64,000 nucleotides of DNA from positions 7,156,001 through 7,220,000 of the forward strand of contig NC_052679.1 of NCBI RefSeq assembly GCF_016802725.1, in the 5' to 3' direction. Below the pieces are notes generated by a model. That model was not told the origin of the DNA, ran no database searches, and saw nothing but the letters and a program-made list of their open reading frames with translations. This document shows, in pieces, positions 47,201 to 58,604 of this stretch (its first letter is position 1; every line of letters starts with the position of its first letter). Origin of the DNA: Solenopsis invicta (lineage: Eukaryota > Arthropoda > Insecta > Hymenoptera > Formicidae). A program made the translations under genes and the position numbers.

Positions 47201-50200
47201 AATTTATAGGTGTATTCTCAAGTTTCAGATAATATATATAGTTTCAGATAAAAATTAGTTTCATAGAAGGTTATTCGGTTTTGAATGATCTGTGTACTCT
47301 TGAAGTTAGCGTGGGATTTTTTAGAGCCCTAGTAACCTCAACGGGTTAAAAAAATGCTAAAGTACCGCGAATTACCGACATTTACAGTGCACTAGATATT
47401 TTCAAATTGGCGTTACAAAATTACAATAATTTTTTTTAGAATGAAAATACGCGTAAAAAGAAAATGTGCTAAAGTCAATTTTACAAGAAAATTGGACAAA
47501 AATTTATAAATCATTAAAAATTCACTTGTATAGCCGTCACCTAAGGTTAACTTTATCTTAATACAAAAGTTATGTAGCTCGTACGTACAAAATGATAATA
47601 GAGCGCACTTCAGAAAACATGCACGAATAACACGGACCGCGTGAAATTACGATTAAACACCTAACAAAAAAGATACCTAATATGCTTTTACCACATGCAT
47701 ATTTCGGTCAGCGAAGCTGAACTGTCATAAACAGAGCAATATGATCAACAGTAGTTGATAAGACTTTTCGCAGATGGCGAAATAATCAAAAAACAAAGAC
47801 AGATCTGTGCGATGGACAAAGAGCGTGATCTCGCTTGAAAAATAATCTGCAGTGATCTGTAGAACCGACGTCGAGAAAGTTCTTCTGTTACCTTAGTATC
47901 CTCTTAATATACAGGATGTTCATTAATGGTTGTATACACCTTTTACCATAAGAGCGCGCCTTAACCATGACTTACCGACTGCACTTCATGTAATTTATAT
48001 GGAGTGAAATTGTAAGTCACCTCTTATGGTAAAAGGTATGTACAACCATTAATGAACACCCTGTATGTATAACAAAATTAAGAAATCTGAACATTTACAG
48101 CAATTTTGATTGCAATAACTAGATTACGCGGAATCGCTGACAATGAGAACTAAACAGCGTTCGTACCTGAACTTGTTGGTAGCCATCTCGCCCAGCTCGT
48201 AGAACTTGATTTCTTCGGAGAAGACATCGAGCGGGACGTTGACCGGGCGGCGTAGGCGGCCGCCGCTCTGATAGTAGTAGAGTATGGCATCGAAGGAAGG
48301 TCGATTTCGATCGAAGAAGTATTCGTTGCGCAATGGATCGAAGTATCGGAGTCGCCGTGTCGGATCGCCGAGCAGCGTGTCCGGAAATTGGTTCAGCGTA
48401 CGCAGCTGTGTTTCAAACCGTAGCCCGCTCACCTGTCGATTGCAATAATCGATTATTGGTACGGTGGCGCCACGCTGGGCGGGGCGCACCGTTCAAGCGG
48501 TTAATTGGAACGGGGGTGATTGTCGGTGGTTGCTCGTTTCACAAAGGGACTAACGTATTATCGAGGATTGTCACATTGATCGCGAGTGGACTATCTACCT
48601 AACATTGTTAACTTATGTTGAAGAGTTTCATAATTTTAAGGGCAGTTTTAAAAAATTTTTAAATTTATATATATACACACACACACATACACAGAAAAAA
48701 ATTCCTATTAAATCAACAATTCATTGTTTCGTATATAAGAAAAAATATAAAATCTTCTTGGAAGAATTTATAATTTTAGACATAATTTGCTTACATAAAG
48801 AAATTCTTTTTCTTCATGTAAGCAAATTACGTCTGTTCAAGATTATAAATTCTTCCAAGAAAATTTTATATTCTTGCTTATAAACGAAACAATAAATTGT
48901 TAATTTGATATTAATTTTTGTCTGTTTACTTTATCTACATTTGTATATCAGTGCCAATATTCAAGGTACCTTTTGTCAGTGCATGTATAAACAAATCAAG
49001 AATTAACCGTATCTTGAGATATTTATTATAAATTCTTATAAAATTTATGTAACAAGATTGTAACGTTAACTAAAACCATAAAACTAAATATTTGCTACGT
49101 ATAATTTAAGCTAAATAGAATCTACATCATTATACGGTGATGAAATTTGTAATCTAAAAGGATATATTTAATCTTGGGGTTGAATCAATAGGTTGAATCA
49201 ATAATCCTATATTAAGAAATTGCAAAACCAAAAATAAATGTCTAAACAATGAATAAGTTAAAGAATAAAAGAATCTAGAATCACGTTCGAATAAACTATA
49301 ATCGTTTTAGTATAATTTGAAGACAAACAACAGAATTATTATAATTTCTTTTCATATTTTAGGTAAAAATGTAGTGATTTTCAATTAGTTATTTAATGAG
49401 AAGAATATACGAAAATTTCAGCAATTTCTAATTTTGTCAACAGCAAATCAAGTCACTCACTCTTGGTGAACCGAAACACGTTCGAGAAAAACAAAATTCA
49501 TATTCTTAGTGAAAAATATTCTCAGTTAAATGGAAACAAGAAAATAGAAACAAAAGAAAATATAAAAAAAAGTAAAGGCAGCAAAATGTAAATCCAACAA
49601 CGAAATATATTTCCGTTCTGTACGAACCTGTATTTCGTGAATAAAACTACGCTCAAGGATCAACGAGGAAAGAAACCATTGCATGGCCCATTCGTCATAA
49701 AGGAACAACGTGCTTTCAAAAAGAGATCAAAAGCACTTTTATCACTATGAAAAAAAAAAAAAATTATTTAGGTAATGTTCAATTGTACTTCAACACTTGT
49801 AATATTTTGCTTTTAATTTAGAAAGGAAAGTACATGTTATAAAAGCGCACGTTGCACGCTGATTCTTACACCCACACACTTCACCCACGTGTCATGTAGC
49901 GTGCTTTGACCTCTGTCGGGTTTAACGAGCCCATCGTAAGACAAAAAGAGAAAAGATTAACAATAAGTAAAATGCATCGATGAAATCGATTGCTGTAATT
50001 GGCGCAATGCAGTCGTGTCATCCGCGAGGACAGATAATTTCGTTCACACAATATAACCTTGGTGCTATATCGCCTCCGATTCTAAGACGAACTTGGATGG
50101 CCGCCAAAACGCAGTCTGTAGGTCACTTCATGTCTTGAGATAATCTCACTCCGTCAAAAAAAAAAGAAAAAAAAAAGAAAAGAAAAGCGTGTGAATGCCA

Positions 50201-51347
50201 AACCGGACTGGAATTACCCACACGTGATAAAGGTACCCAGTAACTCCGACCATAGTGATAAAAGGAACTTGTCACAGAAACGATGCGAAAACAAATTACC
50301 CAGATAGCACAAAATATTTATAAAATATTTACTAAATATTTATAATATTTATTTTAATATTTTATAAACATTTATCAAAACATTTAATAAATGTTTTATG
50401 GCCGTAGATTGGACTGATCATAAATATTTATCATAAATGTTTTAAAAATATTTATGATTTATGATAATTATTTGAAAATGTTTAAAATATCCGCATAAAT
50501 GTTATATTATACCACATAATTCCAATGAGTAAAACAATATTTCTATATTTTAAAAAACAATTTTCGCAAAAAAATTCCATTCTTAGGAATTTTTTTCGGA
50601 AATTCCAAAGCGGTCACCCATCCAAGTCGCGACGAATATTTTAGAAAATATTTTAACAATATTTTTGATAAAGTTTTTTTAATCTTTTTCCGTCATATAT
50701 ATAAGATATGTATAAAATATTTCTATAATATTTATAAAAAATATTTATGATATATATTTATTAATATTTATCGTAAATATTGTGTGCTATCTGGGTAAAG
50801 AACGACATTAAAATGGAATTATATTTACATATGAGAGATCCGTAATATATTTTACTGCCTTTGCCTTGGGAACCGTCGAAACTAAGATTTATGGCACCAA
50901 GAATTCGCGAGATTAAAGATCCATACTGCCAAGGCTCCGTAAAGACGAAACTTTTTTGGCATTTGGAGTCGAGCATTTTTCATTCCGAGGATCAGCGGCG
51001 CCAGGGGTATATATAAAGAGCCAAAAGTTTTTAACGTGTCTCTTAAGAATTCTTTAACCCGACACAAAACAAAAATATTATAACGTAAGGAGGTATTTTG
51101 TCAAAACGCTGAAACGCAAGCTGCGTGTGATATGTCATTTCATGACGGTTTTATCACTCTGGAGGTATCAAAAGGTGGCGATGTGCAAGATAAAAAGGAT
51201 TAAATGCTAAAATTGTCACTCACGTTGATGACGACCCTTTCGCAGAAGTCATGATCGTGCGGTATGGGTTCGAAGTGTGTGACGCCTGTGTATTGGGTGT
51301 GGGGGTTCGTCCCATCCTCGTCCTGGCTGCTGAGTTTCGGCAGCGAT
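38008..51347 (-). CDS. Sh: Shaker voltage-gated potassium channel (common exons)
   Basis: Six positions of coding exon splice with consistent phase: 51347-51224, 48432-48167, 46782-46139, one of two pore exons (44180-44051 or 43990-43861), 38718-38528 and 38168-38008. Joined, they give 505 residues after the first exon. Domains in order: [10 protein letters not shown] leader, T1 tetramerisation domain ([17 protein letters not shown] to [11 protein letters not shown]), S1 ([20 protein letters not shown]), S2, S3, S4 with regularly spaced arginines ([17 protein letters not shown]), S5, filter TVGYGD, S6 with PVPVIVSNF, and C-terminus ETDV, a PDZ ligand. It is the pore subunit of a tetrameric A-type K+ channel of neuronal and muscle membranes that repolarises action potentials. 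Near-identity to the insect family makes the call secure. The start codon and ball-encoding 5' exons are not in these exons. Confidence 0.97.
38169..38527 (-). other. Sh: Shaker intron between last two coding exons
   Basis: A 359-base intron. It contains a (TC)n microsatellite at 38212-38239, just upstream of the last exon's acceptor tract, which reads as (GA)n in the transcript. Donor GTACGTT follows TTAG. Confidence 0.8.
38528..38718 (-). CDS. Sh: Shaker S6 exon
   Basis: Acceptor CTGTTGCAG precedes G CCC GTG. It encodes [20 protein letters not shown], then the S6 gate motif [14 protein letters not shown] and [18 protein letters not shown]. The first base G completes the last codon of either pore exon. 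If the donor is ignored the frame would run 12 residues further into a stop ([12 protein letters not shown]), a possible alternative tail with no other support. Confidence 0.96.
38719..43860 (-). other. Sh: Shaker intron between pore exons and S6 exon
   Basis: A 5.1-kb AT-rich intron. It contains a 480-base polypurine tract on the transcribed strand (43310-43795) next to the pore exons. No other exon or element was recognised. Confidence 0.75.
43310..43795 (+). repeat. Long polypyrimidine (plus) / polypurine (minus) tract
   Basis: TC-rich sequence with CACTCACTC and (TC)n runs begins at 43310 and ends about 65 bases from the donor of pore exon 4b. In the Shaker transcript it is an extended GA-rich block. 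Plus-strand frames of 160 and 223 codons through it are artefacts; the longer one runs antisense into pore exon 4b. Confidence 0.85.
43861..43990 (-). CDS. Sh: Shaker pore exon 4b (Thr at TEA site)
   Basis: A 130-base exon between acceptor TTGCATTGCAG and donor GTATGATG. It encodes the end of S5, [20 protein letters not shown], the pore helix and TVGYGDM, then AC, which with the next exon's G gives Thr (T449 in Drosophila numbering). The SENS turret is the Drosophila-like version. It is the downstream member of a tandem pair. Confidence 0.95.
44051..44180 (-). CDS. Sh: Shaker pore exon 4a (Arg at TEA site)
   Basis: A 130-base exon between acceptor GTTTCAG and donor AG|GTACAG. It encodes the same segment as 4b with four changes: TQDS in place of SENS in the turret, and AG plus the next exon's G gives Arg instead of Thr after GYGDM. 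Reading both exons in one transcript would shift the frame, since 130 is not a multiple of 3. The intron between them is only 60 bases, so use should be mutually exclusive. Duplicated pore exons are known from a lobster shaker gene. Confidence 0.93.
44311..44510 (-). repeat. Degenerate repeats resembling the pore-exon acceptor
   Basis: In the transcript strand, TCCAGGTGCGATCAG (44320), ATCGAGGTGCGATCAG (44400), CCAGGTGTGATCATG (44480) and TTCCAGGTCC (about 44496) resemble the CAG|GTGTGGTG junction of both pore exons. Neighbouring sequence also repeats (CGTCCA, ATACA, CTACTGAG/CTACTAGAC). They may be decoy acceptors or relics of additional exon copies. Confidence 0.4.
44691..45100 (+). mobile_element. 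piggyBac-type MITE, copy 1 (intronic)
   Basis: Preceded by TTAA (44687-44690) and followed by TTGA (45101-45104), a decayed TTAA target duplication. It starts CCCGTAATGGTCACC and ends with the mirrored GTGACCATTACGAG. The interior matches copy 2 in reverse orientation (GGTACACAGACCATTCAAAA, AACCTTCTATGAAA). TTAA targets and CCC ends are typical of piggyBac MITEs. Confidence 0.8.
45677..45903. mobile_element. Palindromic MITE with CACTGGGAGAAAAAA ends
   Basis: The left end GCTGAGAAAAAATGTGTTAA and the mirrored right end TTAACAAATTTTTTCTCCCA share about 45 bases (ACTAAAATATTTAGTCC). The arms repeat CAACTAAA / TTTAGTTG words. It lies in a Shaker intron. Confidence 0.65.
46139..46782 (-). CDS. 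Sh: Shaker S1-S4 exon
   Basis: Acceptor AATAAACAG precedes GGAGGACGAG. It encodes [20 protein letters not shown], the linker, S1, the long S1-S2 loop with the glycosylation sequon NTTTNGT, S2, S3, voltage sensor S4 and the start of S5 ([11 protein letters not shown]). Donor GTGAGT follows ATT G. The reading frame that continues past the donor ([10 protein letters not shown]) is intron. The exon is flanked by oppositely oriented MITE copies. Confidence 0.97.
46932..47345 (-). mobile_element. piggyBac-type MITE, copy 2 (intronic, inverted)
   Basis: Flanked by TTAG (46928-46931) and TTAA (47346-47349). Its right end, read in reverse, starts CCCGTTGAGGTTACTAGGG and matches the left end of copy 1. 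It is the same family as 44691-45100 in opposite orientation, on the other side of the S1-S4 exon. Confidence 0.8.
47922..48066. mobile_element. Hairpin MITE with CAGGGTGTTCATTAATGG ends
   Basis: CAGGATGTTCATTAATGGTT at the left pairs with the reverse complement of AACCATTAATGAACACCCTG at the right, continuing through CCTTTTACCATAAGAG. Near-perfect for about 50 bases each side. Confidence 0.8.
48167..48432 (-). CDS. Sh: Shaker T1 exon
   Basis: Acceptor TGCAATCGACAG precedes GTG AGC GGG. It encodes [20 protein letters not shown] through [20 protein letters not shown] and [18 protein letters not shown], ending AG before donor GTACGA. The T1 domain sets subfamily-specific tetramer assembly and docks the beta subunit. 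Confidence 0.97.
48692..48924. mobile_element. Hairpin MITE, almost fully palindromic
   Basis: CAGAAAAAAATTCCTATTAA pairs with the far end (TTAATTTTTGTCTG). Pairing continues almost without loop through GAAACAATGAATTG-, TCTTGGAAGAATTTATAAT- and TTTGCTTACAT-type blocks to the centre GAAATTCTTTTTCTTC. The left flank is a CA microsatellite. The frame across it is an artefact. Confidence 0.8.
50296..50798 (-). mobile_element. 5S-cored palindromic element, copy D (in Shaker intron)
   Basis: TTACCCAGATAGCACAAAAT and the mirrored TGTGTGCTATCTGGGTAA are perfect ends of about 15 bases. The arms are ATAAATATTTAT words. The core (CCAATGAGTAAAACAATATT, GGAAATTCCAAAGCGGTCAC) is colinear with copy A. The box A half of the 5S-like segment is missing here. 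It is the shortest copy, about 500 bp. Confidence 0.75.
50602..50635 (-). ncRNA. 5S rRNA box C-like relic (copy D)
   Basis: On the minus strand CGACTTGGATGGGTGACCGC followed by TTTGGAATT is nearly identical to the 5S rRNA box C region (TACTTGGATGGGTGACCGC). Only this part of the core survives. Confidence 0.6.
51224..51347 (-). CDS. Sh: Shaker exon before T1 ([10 protein letters not shown] exon)
   Basis: Acceptor ATTATTATAG precedes A TCG CTG CCG. It encodes [12 protein letters not shown], a variable spacer, then [18 protein letters not shown], and ends before donor GTGAGT. The first base completes a codon begun in the previous exon, which needs two bases (xxA). That constrains the alternative N-terminal exons that may join it. 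Confidence 0.96.
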
Positions 51348-54300
51348 CTATAATAATCATAGTCATAACGTCGTTAATAACTCTCTGACAGCACGTTCGA
51401 GAAGTTATACTCGCGCCGTTATTTCAGTATACCTGACATATACATGACATATAACTTAATAGATCACAGGAAGATTCTCTCATAAAGATTACTACATTAC
51501 GCTAGCTTAGAAAGAAATTCATATGTTAATCTAGTAAAACAGTCTAATATATAAAATTTGTATAGCGCATACAGATCCATTCCCAAACCATCGCTAATGT
51601 GGCACAGAAATTTATCAGAGTAAAATATTCTTTGATACTAGAGATTGTAGATTATATACAGAGACTGAAAGTTGCAAGTATTGTAGATTAGATTAAAAAC
51701 TGTGGAAATATTATTATGAAATTTCTGTGGATTTTCAACATCGTTTTATCGTATATACTAAATAATTCATCTACACTACACTTAGGCAAGTACACTTTCA
51801 GTTTACCAGAAAGTGGTCCGCGGGCTGTCTTATTAATAGACAGATATCAGATGAACGCATGGCGTACGTCTCTATCGAGTTGCTAGACTTAATGTTCGAG
51901 TGATGAAATAAAAATAGAAACACACGATGCATATCTATAATCTACAATACATCTTCTACATGTTTAATGTGCCTACTTATTAGCAATCTCTACTAGAATT
52001 GGCGCGTACACTAGTATCGAAAGTGTGTCAAGCAATCGATGAGTGCGCGTCGTTCTCTGACGATAATCAAACAGATCGGAAGTACACGATTTGGCTGAAT
52101 GTCGGAACGACAATTGGGAATTACCGAGGTAGCTTGCCAAGCACATAATTAACTCTCGGCCGATCGAAACAGTGAAATTGAGTGTCATCGAAAATATCAA
52201 ATGACTTTGAGACTAACAGTGTGCACAAGAAGCAAAATAACACACTCACTTGAGTTGGCCTCTGCTCATACTTTCAACTTTTATATACATACATAAACAA
52301 ATTAAAATTTCTTTTCAATTGTACACTATACAATATAGTGAATCTATAATAATTACTACGTGATGACATGTAATCAGACAGTTAATTACGCGTGAATACT
52401 TGGGTAGCATCTGTAGATAAATGCAAAAAATGATCGTCTCTCCGAAAAGTCCGAAAGTCACCTCGATCGAACATTCTCGTAAAGAAACTTTTATCCCATT
52501 AAACTCCATTCATCTGACTAAATATTCTCTCATATAGCGATTTCGTAACGGAAAATCATTACTGAAATTATCGTTAAAAGAATTTTTAATCGTCGTTAAT
52601 ATCAAACGTAATTTATAATTTACCTTAAAAAGCCTTAACAAATGTAAAGCTCGCAGTAATATTGGAAATATTATATGTACCTGTCTGATAAGAAAGAAAA
52701 ATTCATTGAATGAACATTGAATGAACAAATATCAGCCTTCTATCAAATTTTATCTTTACAAGGAAAATCAAGAAGACAAAAAATTAAGCTGTGAAATGAT
52801 AAAGCTGTGCAACTGCTGTACTTTCTTGCCTAATCTTTGCAACATATAGCCGCGTCATGAAGAACGGGAGAACTTGATCCAGTTGAAGCTACTGAAATAT
52901 TTGAGCTTAGCATTTTTAGCGATTGCTCGCTGGATAGTCCACTTGTATAAGATGTAAAAGTCGCCCACGGCTAGTTGGCGTTACTTTACGAGTTGCCCGA
53001 TTTAGAAGCGAGGATGCATCCAGTCGATATATCTGGCGGGGGTTACGTCGATTGGCGATTTATTTTGGGACGTCAATGGAAAGCCGATGCGACGAGGACA
53101 AACATCAATTTTGAAGTCCATGTACCCCCGGAGCGCGACGATAGAAATAGCGTAACGTAGTAGCGGAAATAGCTACTACGCGATCCTACGCGGTAACTAC
53201 CGATAGCACGTGCCGCCATGGAGAAGAATTTCACGTGCGACAAATAAACTCTCGATGTGCTCGCGAAATTTCAATAATTTATGTGAAATTTTAGAAAATC
53301 TGTGAAAAAAAGAACTCACAATACTCGCTTTAATGATACTAAATATTCGTGAGAAATGGCATAACATAATTATTCGTGATCATCTATCTGCTAAGAGTTA
53401 AATAACAAAAAAATGTCACGTTTCTGTAAGAAGCGCAGCATTACAGCGGCACTTGCGAAGCTTATAATAAGAGCACATTGCTGTTTGTGTGCGACATTAA
53501 ATGCAATCATCTACAATCCCAAGAAACTGAAGCAGTATGATTTGAGAACATTGACTCCCCCATATGTCTCTATTAATGTAGGTTGCACTAATTATTATTA
53601 TTAATATGTTTTGACATTTCGACAATTAAACATGATGCTTAGGCTATTATACGCATAAATTATTCCGCCCACAATAATTACGATAAATGTCAAGTTGGTG
53701 TAAAATGCCCACATGTACAAGGTACTTAACGAAAGAAATCTTTCTATAAATTTTAAAATCAACTTCAGATATTAAATAATAAGTATTAAGTTATATATGT
53801 AACAATTTTCTTGGATTTACTCATTCATTTTATATGTTTTGTTAAATTTTTTCATGGAATTTATTCATATTGTTTAAATGTTTTCCAATTTCACCGTTTC
53901 ATTAACTTCTTTCCAATTTAAGTACATCCCTCTGTGTTTACTGATGTCGCGATAAAAAAAAGAATGGTTCGTTCCTATGAGAAAAAAAAAAGTATAAAGT
54001 GTTGTTTCCTAATTAGTGTCATAAATCTGATCTACTAATTATCTTCAACTCATTCCATTTATTTAACGCTATCTTAGTGTATCTCAAAAAATAATGAGCT
54101 GGAAAGGAGGAAAGCGAGGAGATGGAAGAAAATAACGTAAATTGATAAATGGAAAAAGAACTATTGATTTTTACGATCAACGATTATCGTGCAAATTAGC
54201 AATTATATATACTTGAATATGCAATTAATAAAAATATGATGTAGCTCTGAATTTATGAAAATTTTTCGTGAAACTTATTCGTATTTATATTTTCTAGTGA

Positions 54301-57300
54301 CATTTCCGGTAAAAACAAAACATTTTGAAGAAAGCAGATGTCTCTACCTGCAACTATTAAATTGTAACGTAGAAATAATAATTTGCATGTATCATCTAAT
54401 AAAATACTACTTTTTATCTTTCAAAACTAAATCTATTTTTTTAAACTTAATACAATTATCAAATCTATATTAAGTGCAATATAATTATTACCTCGTGTTC
54501 ACAATTTTCTTTTTACCTCAAAAGAATGACGAAATAGAAAATCTTGAATATTTATTGAGCTCTTATGCTCCTCTTTATCTCAAACACTTCGTCTACATGA
54601 AGCATCGCTCTTCGTATTTTTATGCAACCATTCATGTTTCAGCATAATCAGATTGACCCATATTAAGAAAGGAGATCGACGACGAGAAAGACAAAAAAGC
54701 TGACTGCGCACAAATCTATATGAGAAAACAGTTGCGTAATCTGATCGTTAAAATAGGGTAGAATTCTTAATATATCCAATTTTCAATATCATCTTGATAT
54801 ACTCGTCAAACTTTTTTTACTAACTTTTTCTTCGTGGAAACGTAACTTTTTGTCTTATCAAAATCTAAAATTTGTCGGACAACAAAATTTTTTAAATAAA
54901 TCTGTACACATATTTTATTTTATACAAAATAGTTACACGTTACAAAATAGTTACATATGTTATTTTTATACAAAACAGTTACACGTTACTTTGTATACAA
55001 AGATTAAAAGTAACCCTATCAGCAGGCAATGTTTTTTAAATGTTTTTTTAAATATTTATTCTTCATTATAACGTTTTCTAAATATTTAAAAAACATTTTA
55101 AAAAATATTGTTTCTTGATAGGGAAATCGAAAAAAACTATAGCCAGACGTTTATTATCACAAAATAATAAATTAACAATTATTACAAAATTTACGTATTT
55201 ATAATAAACAAATCAAGAAATATAAGAAAAGGCACCCTCCCCCTCCCCCCCATCAAAAGCATATTATATTAAAACTTGTATCATACTCTTTCAAAGCAGA
55301 ACAATACATTTGAAATCGAAAATGCATATACTTATTGGAATTTTGTTAGGTCTATATGCTCGTTTCTCATCATGGCCCCAACTTCGTCGTTAACTCAAAA
55401 CTTTCTCAAGAAGCCCGAGCTACCTCGGCGTACTTTTCGCCTCTTAATACGTCATCCATATTTTTTCACTGCATTGTGTACTCCAACGAATAATAGAGGG
55501 GCCACTAACGGAGCGATGCGATAGCTTTTATGTTTACGAAGTTATTTAAAATAAACAGATGCGAAAGAAGCAAACATCAGCTGAGAAAAGAAAATTGAAA
55601 AATTCGTTTGGCAATACGCGATTTAAAAATATTGTATTGTAATTCTGTACGTTTAGGTCAAATGTGATATTAAATTTTCACAACAGATATCCTGCACGAT
55701 AATTTAATAACGAAAACTTTTACGATCTGTTCAAACAGAATGTTTAGTTTTTAATCTATAGCGGCGAAATTGATTCTATCATCGAGATGCTTTTAAAATT
55801 CCATAATCTAAATATATTTATAAAATAAGATTTGAATATAGTTTTTCAAAAACTATAGCGATATCGTATTTTTCACATTTAAACATATGATATACTTTAA
55901 ACAAGAACGTCAGCCCGACGCTTGAGGGCGAACGTACGCGACGCGTATGCATAGGGTAAAGTCCGCACGTGACGGAGATCCACATGAAGGGTGCATTTCT
56001 CTTGCGTGCGTATATACGAGTATGTAAATACGTCAAAAAAGTTGTGTACACACATGAGATGAATCCCCAAATAATTTAGATATTTATTTAGATATGTACA
56101 GAATGAATCTCTTTTTATACATCTTTTCAGAAAAAATCGATTCGTTAAACACGTATCTCCATTATTATACGCACATGTATAAGTTTTTTTCATTGAAAAT
56201 CTCTCTTTCAATAAAAATCTTTCATATATATTTAGTATTTATATTTGTTCGAACGAAACTGATTTTTTTGGCAAGAGTGTGGAAAGACATCTGTCCCTAA
56301 ACGCGCCCTCTTAACAACTCGAAAGAATTCATTATCACAGCAATGAATCGTGGAAGGAATCGTAGCTACGCATTCCATAGGAATCCTCAGCAAAAGAGGA
56401 ATGCTTTGCTCTTGTCCTAAAGATAGCTGCTAGTCAGAAATGGGAATGTATTTTTAGCGGCGAGTTTAACACCTCGATATTTTAACCACTCCGCTTCTAT
56501 TAACGTAAATGTTCAATCGTAATGTGTTATGATTAAGCATCATGTTCGCAATTACTTTTTTTCCTCGATATTGTTTTCTCTTGCTAAATTTCCGCTGAAA
56601 TGAATATTCCGCCATAAGTTCAGTCTATATGTTTCTCTTATATTATTAGATCAGAATCCATCACAGAATTTATTTTTAAAATATTTTGTTGTAACGTTTT
56701 TGCTTTTACCATTTTGAAATATCACAAAATGTTATGGCACTTTTTATTTAAAAAAAAAAACTATAAATTTGTATATAAGAAGTAATTAAATCCTAAATAA
56801 TTATTTATGGATTAAAACGCGCAAAGGAAAAAAAATACAAAGACACTTGAGCGATTATCGGGCATGTGATTGTTCAGTTTATTATTAGATCAGCTCATTG
56901 ATCATTTGTTCGCTTCCCCCGTAGCTTTTTTTTCTAAAGAAAAATGTTGAGAATAAATCAGCCGCAAGATGCGAGATAATTGTACAAATCGTATCACAAA
57001 CCGTAAACGAAAATAGATGCAGCGATTATCGAAAAAAAATGTTGCTCTTGTTTCTTTTTTCTCTTCCTCTTTAAAATACACAGTTTCCTCATAAATTATA
57101 AATATATGAAATCCAAAAAAAGATATTGTCGAGCCATAACGAAAAGTACAATGTGGTCGTCGACTTTGATTAAATTACGTTGATTTGTTATTTCGATAAT
57201 TGATTTGTAAATACAGCGGTTGTAGCAAAATTGTTAATAATTCATTTAATTCATAATTGATTTCAGGAAATTGTGGATTTATTTAAAGAAAAATATCACT

Positions 57301-58479
57301 TTTAACATTGATTATATGTTCAAGAGCTTAGATGTAATGATAACAATAACACTATTACAATAAATGATATGATTGATAGTAAAGAAAATTCTATTACATC
57401 TATCTCCTGAAATCTATCTTAAAATAAAAGTTATTATTTACATATTAATAAATATGTAATTAAATTTCCTCAATTAGAATTTATTACTTTATCAAATTCA
57501 ATTGATTAAACTTAGCTTTCGACATACTAATTACATTTCTAGTTAACGTCAATATAATAAAATTAAAGGAATTATAAAATATTATTGACTCAAACGATAA
57601 TAACAATAATACAGCATTTCAATTTTATAAATCAATAATTACATATAATAATGCGAAAACAAAATATACCAGGGCAATATAAATAGGGATGTTTTTTATA
57701 GAAACAAAACTGAAAAGAAGATAAAGTTTACAAAAGAGAAAACAGAGTTATAGTGAGTCAAGCGTGCCGCGAAATTTTAATGCTCTTCTTTAATGCACAC
57801 TATATTTCTTAAGAATCTACTACTTCGCTGTTTGCATGCAGATCAACAGTCGCAACTAATATGTCCAAGAATCTCAAAATTCAAAAATCTTTTTAAATTT
57901 ATAAATTCATGGATCTAAGGATGCATGGAATCTAAATTTCAAGTTTGCAGGCGTTTATTACAATTTTACACTCTTAAACCCCCAAACTTTAACGAGTTTG
58001 TAACTCTACAGTTTCTAAATTTTAGCACAGAGCACTAAAGCAACCGCTATTAACGATAAATGGAAAGAGAATATTTTCATTTTTCGTTTTTTCTATTTTT
58101 CTCGTCATCTACTTATTTTTCTCTACACATTCAAATGACTCGCTGTCTATCGTTACACCGCAGTTTATCCTAATCAGTCAGCTTGAATCATTACGCAACG
58201 GTGATTTTTCTCGAGATTTAAATTTTGAGAAATTATAATCCGACACGTTTGTAAATTGAAGAAATCAAACCCCGTAATAATCTACACATATAAAGACTTT
58301 GACAAATCATGGCTCGTGCCAATTGACAGGAATATATCCAACTATAATGATTGCTATGTATATTGAAATGAGCTATCATTTATCATCGATAAGAATTTCA
58401 TCTATCATCGATAAGATTTGAGTCTCGCGTGAATTTGGAGTGAATTGGCTAGTGAATGCGGCCGCTCGGCTCGGCCTAC
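51348..58479 (-). other. Sh: Large 5' intron of Shaker (inferred)
   Basis: 7 kb of AT-rich DNA with no convincing exon on the minus strand. A GC-richer patch at 52970-53220 has a 48-codon minus-strand frame starting MAARAIGSYRVGSRSS, but its nearest donor leaves the wrong phase for the SLPKL exon. A palindrome lies at 55014-55123. Confidence 0.5.
55014..55123. mobile_element. Small palindromic unit, AAATATTT arms
   Basis: CCCTATCAGCAGGCAATG and the mirrored CATTG/AAGAAACAATAT...GATAGGG enclose TTTTTTAAATGTTTTTTTAA words that pair with each other. It resembles the arms of the 5S-cored family without the core. Confidence 0.5.
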
Positions 58480-58604
58480 CTCGTGTCGCCGTGTTCCTCC
58501 GCACCATTCCGGTGGGGGCGTAGGTCCTGCCTCGGTTTGAGGACAGGGGTCAGCCCCCATTTCTCGATGAACTCGATGCGGGAAATCTTGGCGCTTCGCG
58601 GCGG
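58480..58604 (-). CDS. Sh: Candidate N-terminal coding exon of Shaker
   Basis: A good donor (ACGAG|GTAGGC) lies at 58480/58479. The frame that leaves two bases (AG) before it is open back to a TAA at 58605-58607 and encodes ISRIEFIEKWGLTPVLKPRQ, then DLRPHRNGAEEHGDT. Joined to the SLPKL exon, AG+A gives Arg, i.e. R-SLPKLSS, as in a Drosophila Shaker N-terminal variant. The phase match and protein-like composition support it. There is no ATG in the open stretch, so the true 5' boundary must be an acceptor inside it (for example after CGCGAAG) or a non-ATG start. The overlapping 135-codon frame has the wrong phase. Confidence 0.4.

Larger units (their letters stand above)
46783..48166 (-). other. 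Sh: Shaker intron between T1 exon and S1-S4 exon
   Basis: A 1.4-kb intron carrying the second piggyBac-type MITE (46932-47345) and a hairpin MITE (47922-48066). Nothing else recognised. Confidence 0.8.
48433..51223 (-). other. Sh: Shaker intron 5' of the T1 exon
   Basis: A 2.8-kb intron with a 233-base hairpin MITE (48692-48924) and 5S-cored element copy D (50296-50798). Short A-runs occur near 50156-50190. No additional exon recognised. Confidence 0.75.

Noticed and set aside
52975..53220. Plus-strand 61-codon frame and minus-strand MAARAIGSYRVG frame as possible Shaker N-terminus
   Set aside because: The plus frame has no ATG at its start. The minus frame leaves one base before the only nearby GT donor, whereas the SLPKL exon needs two.
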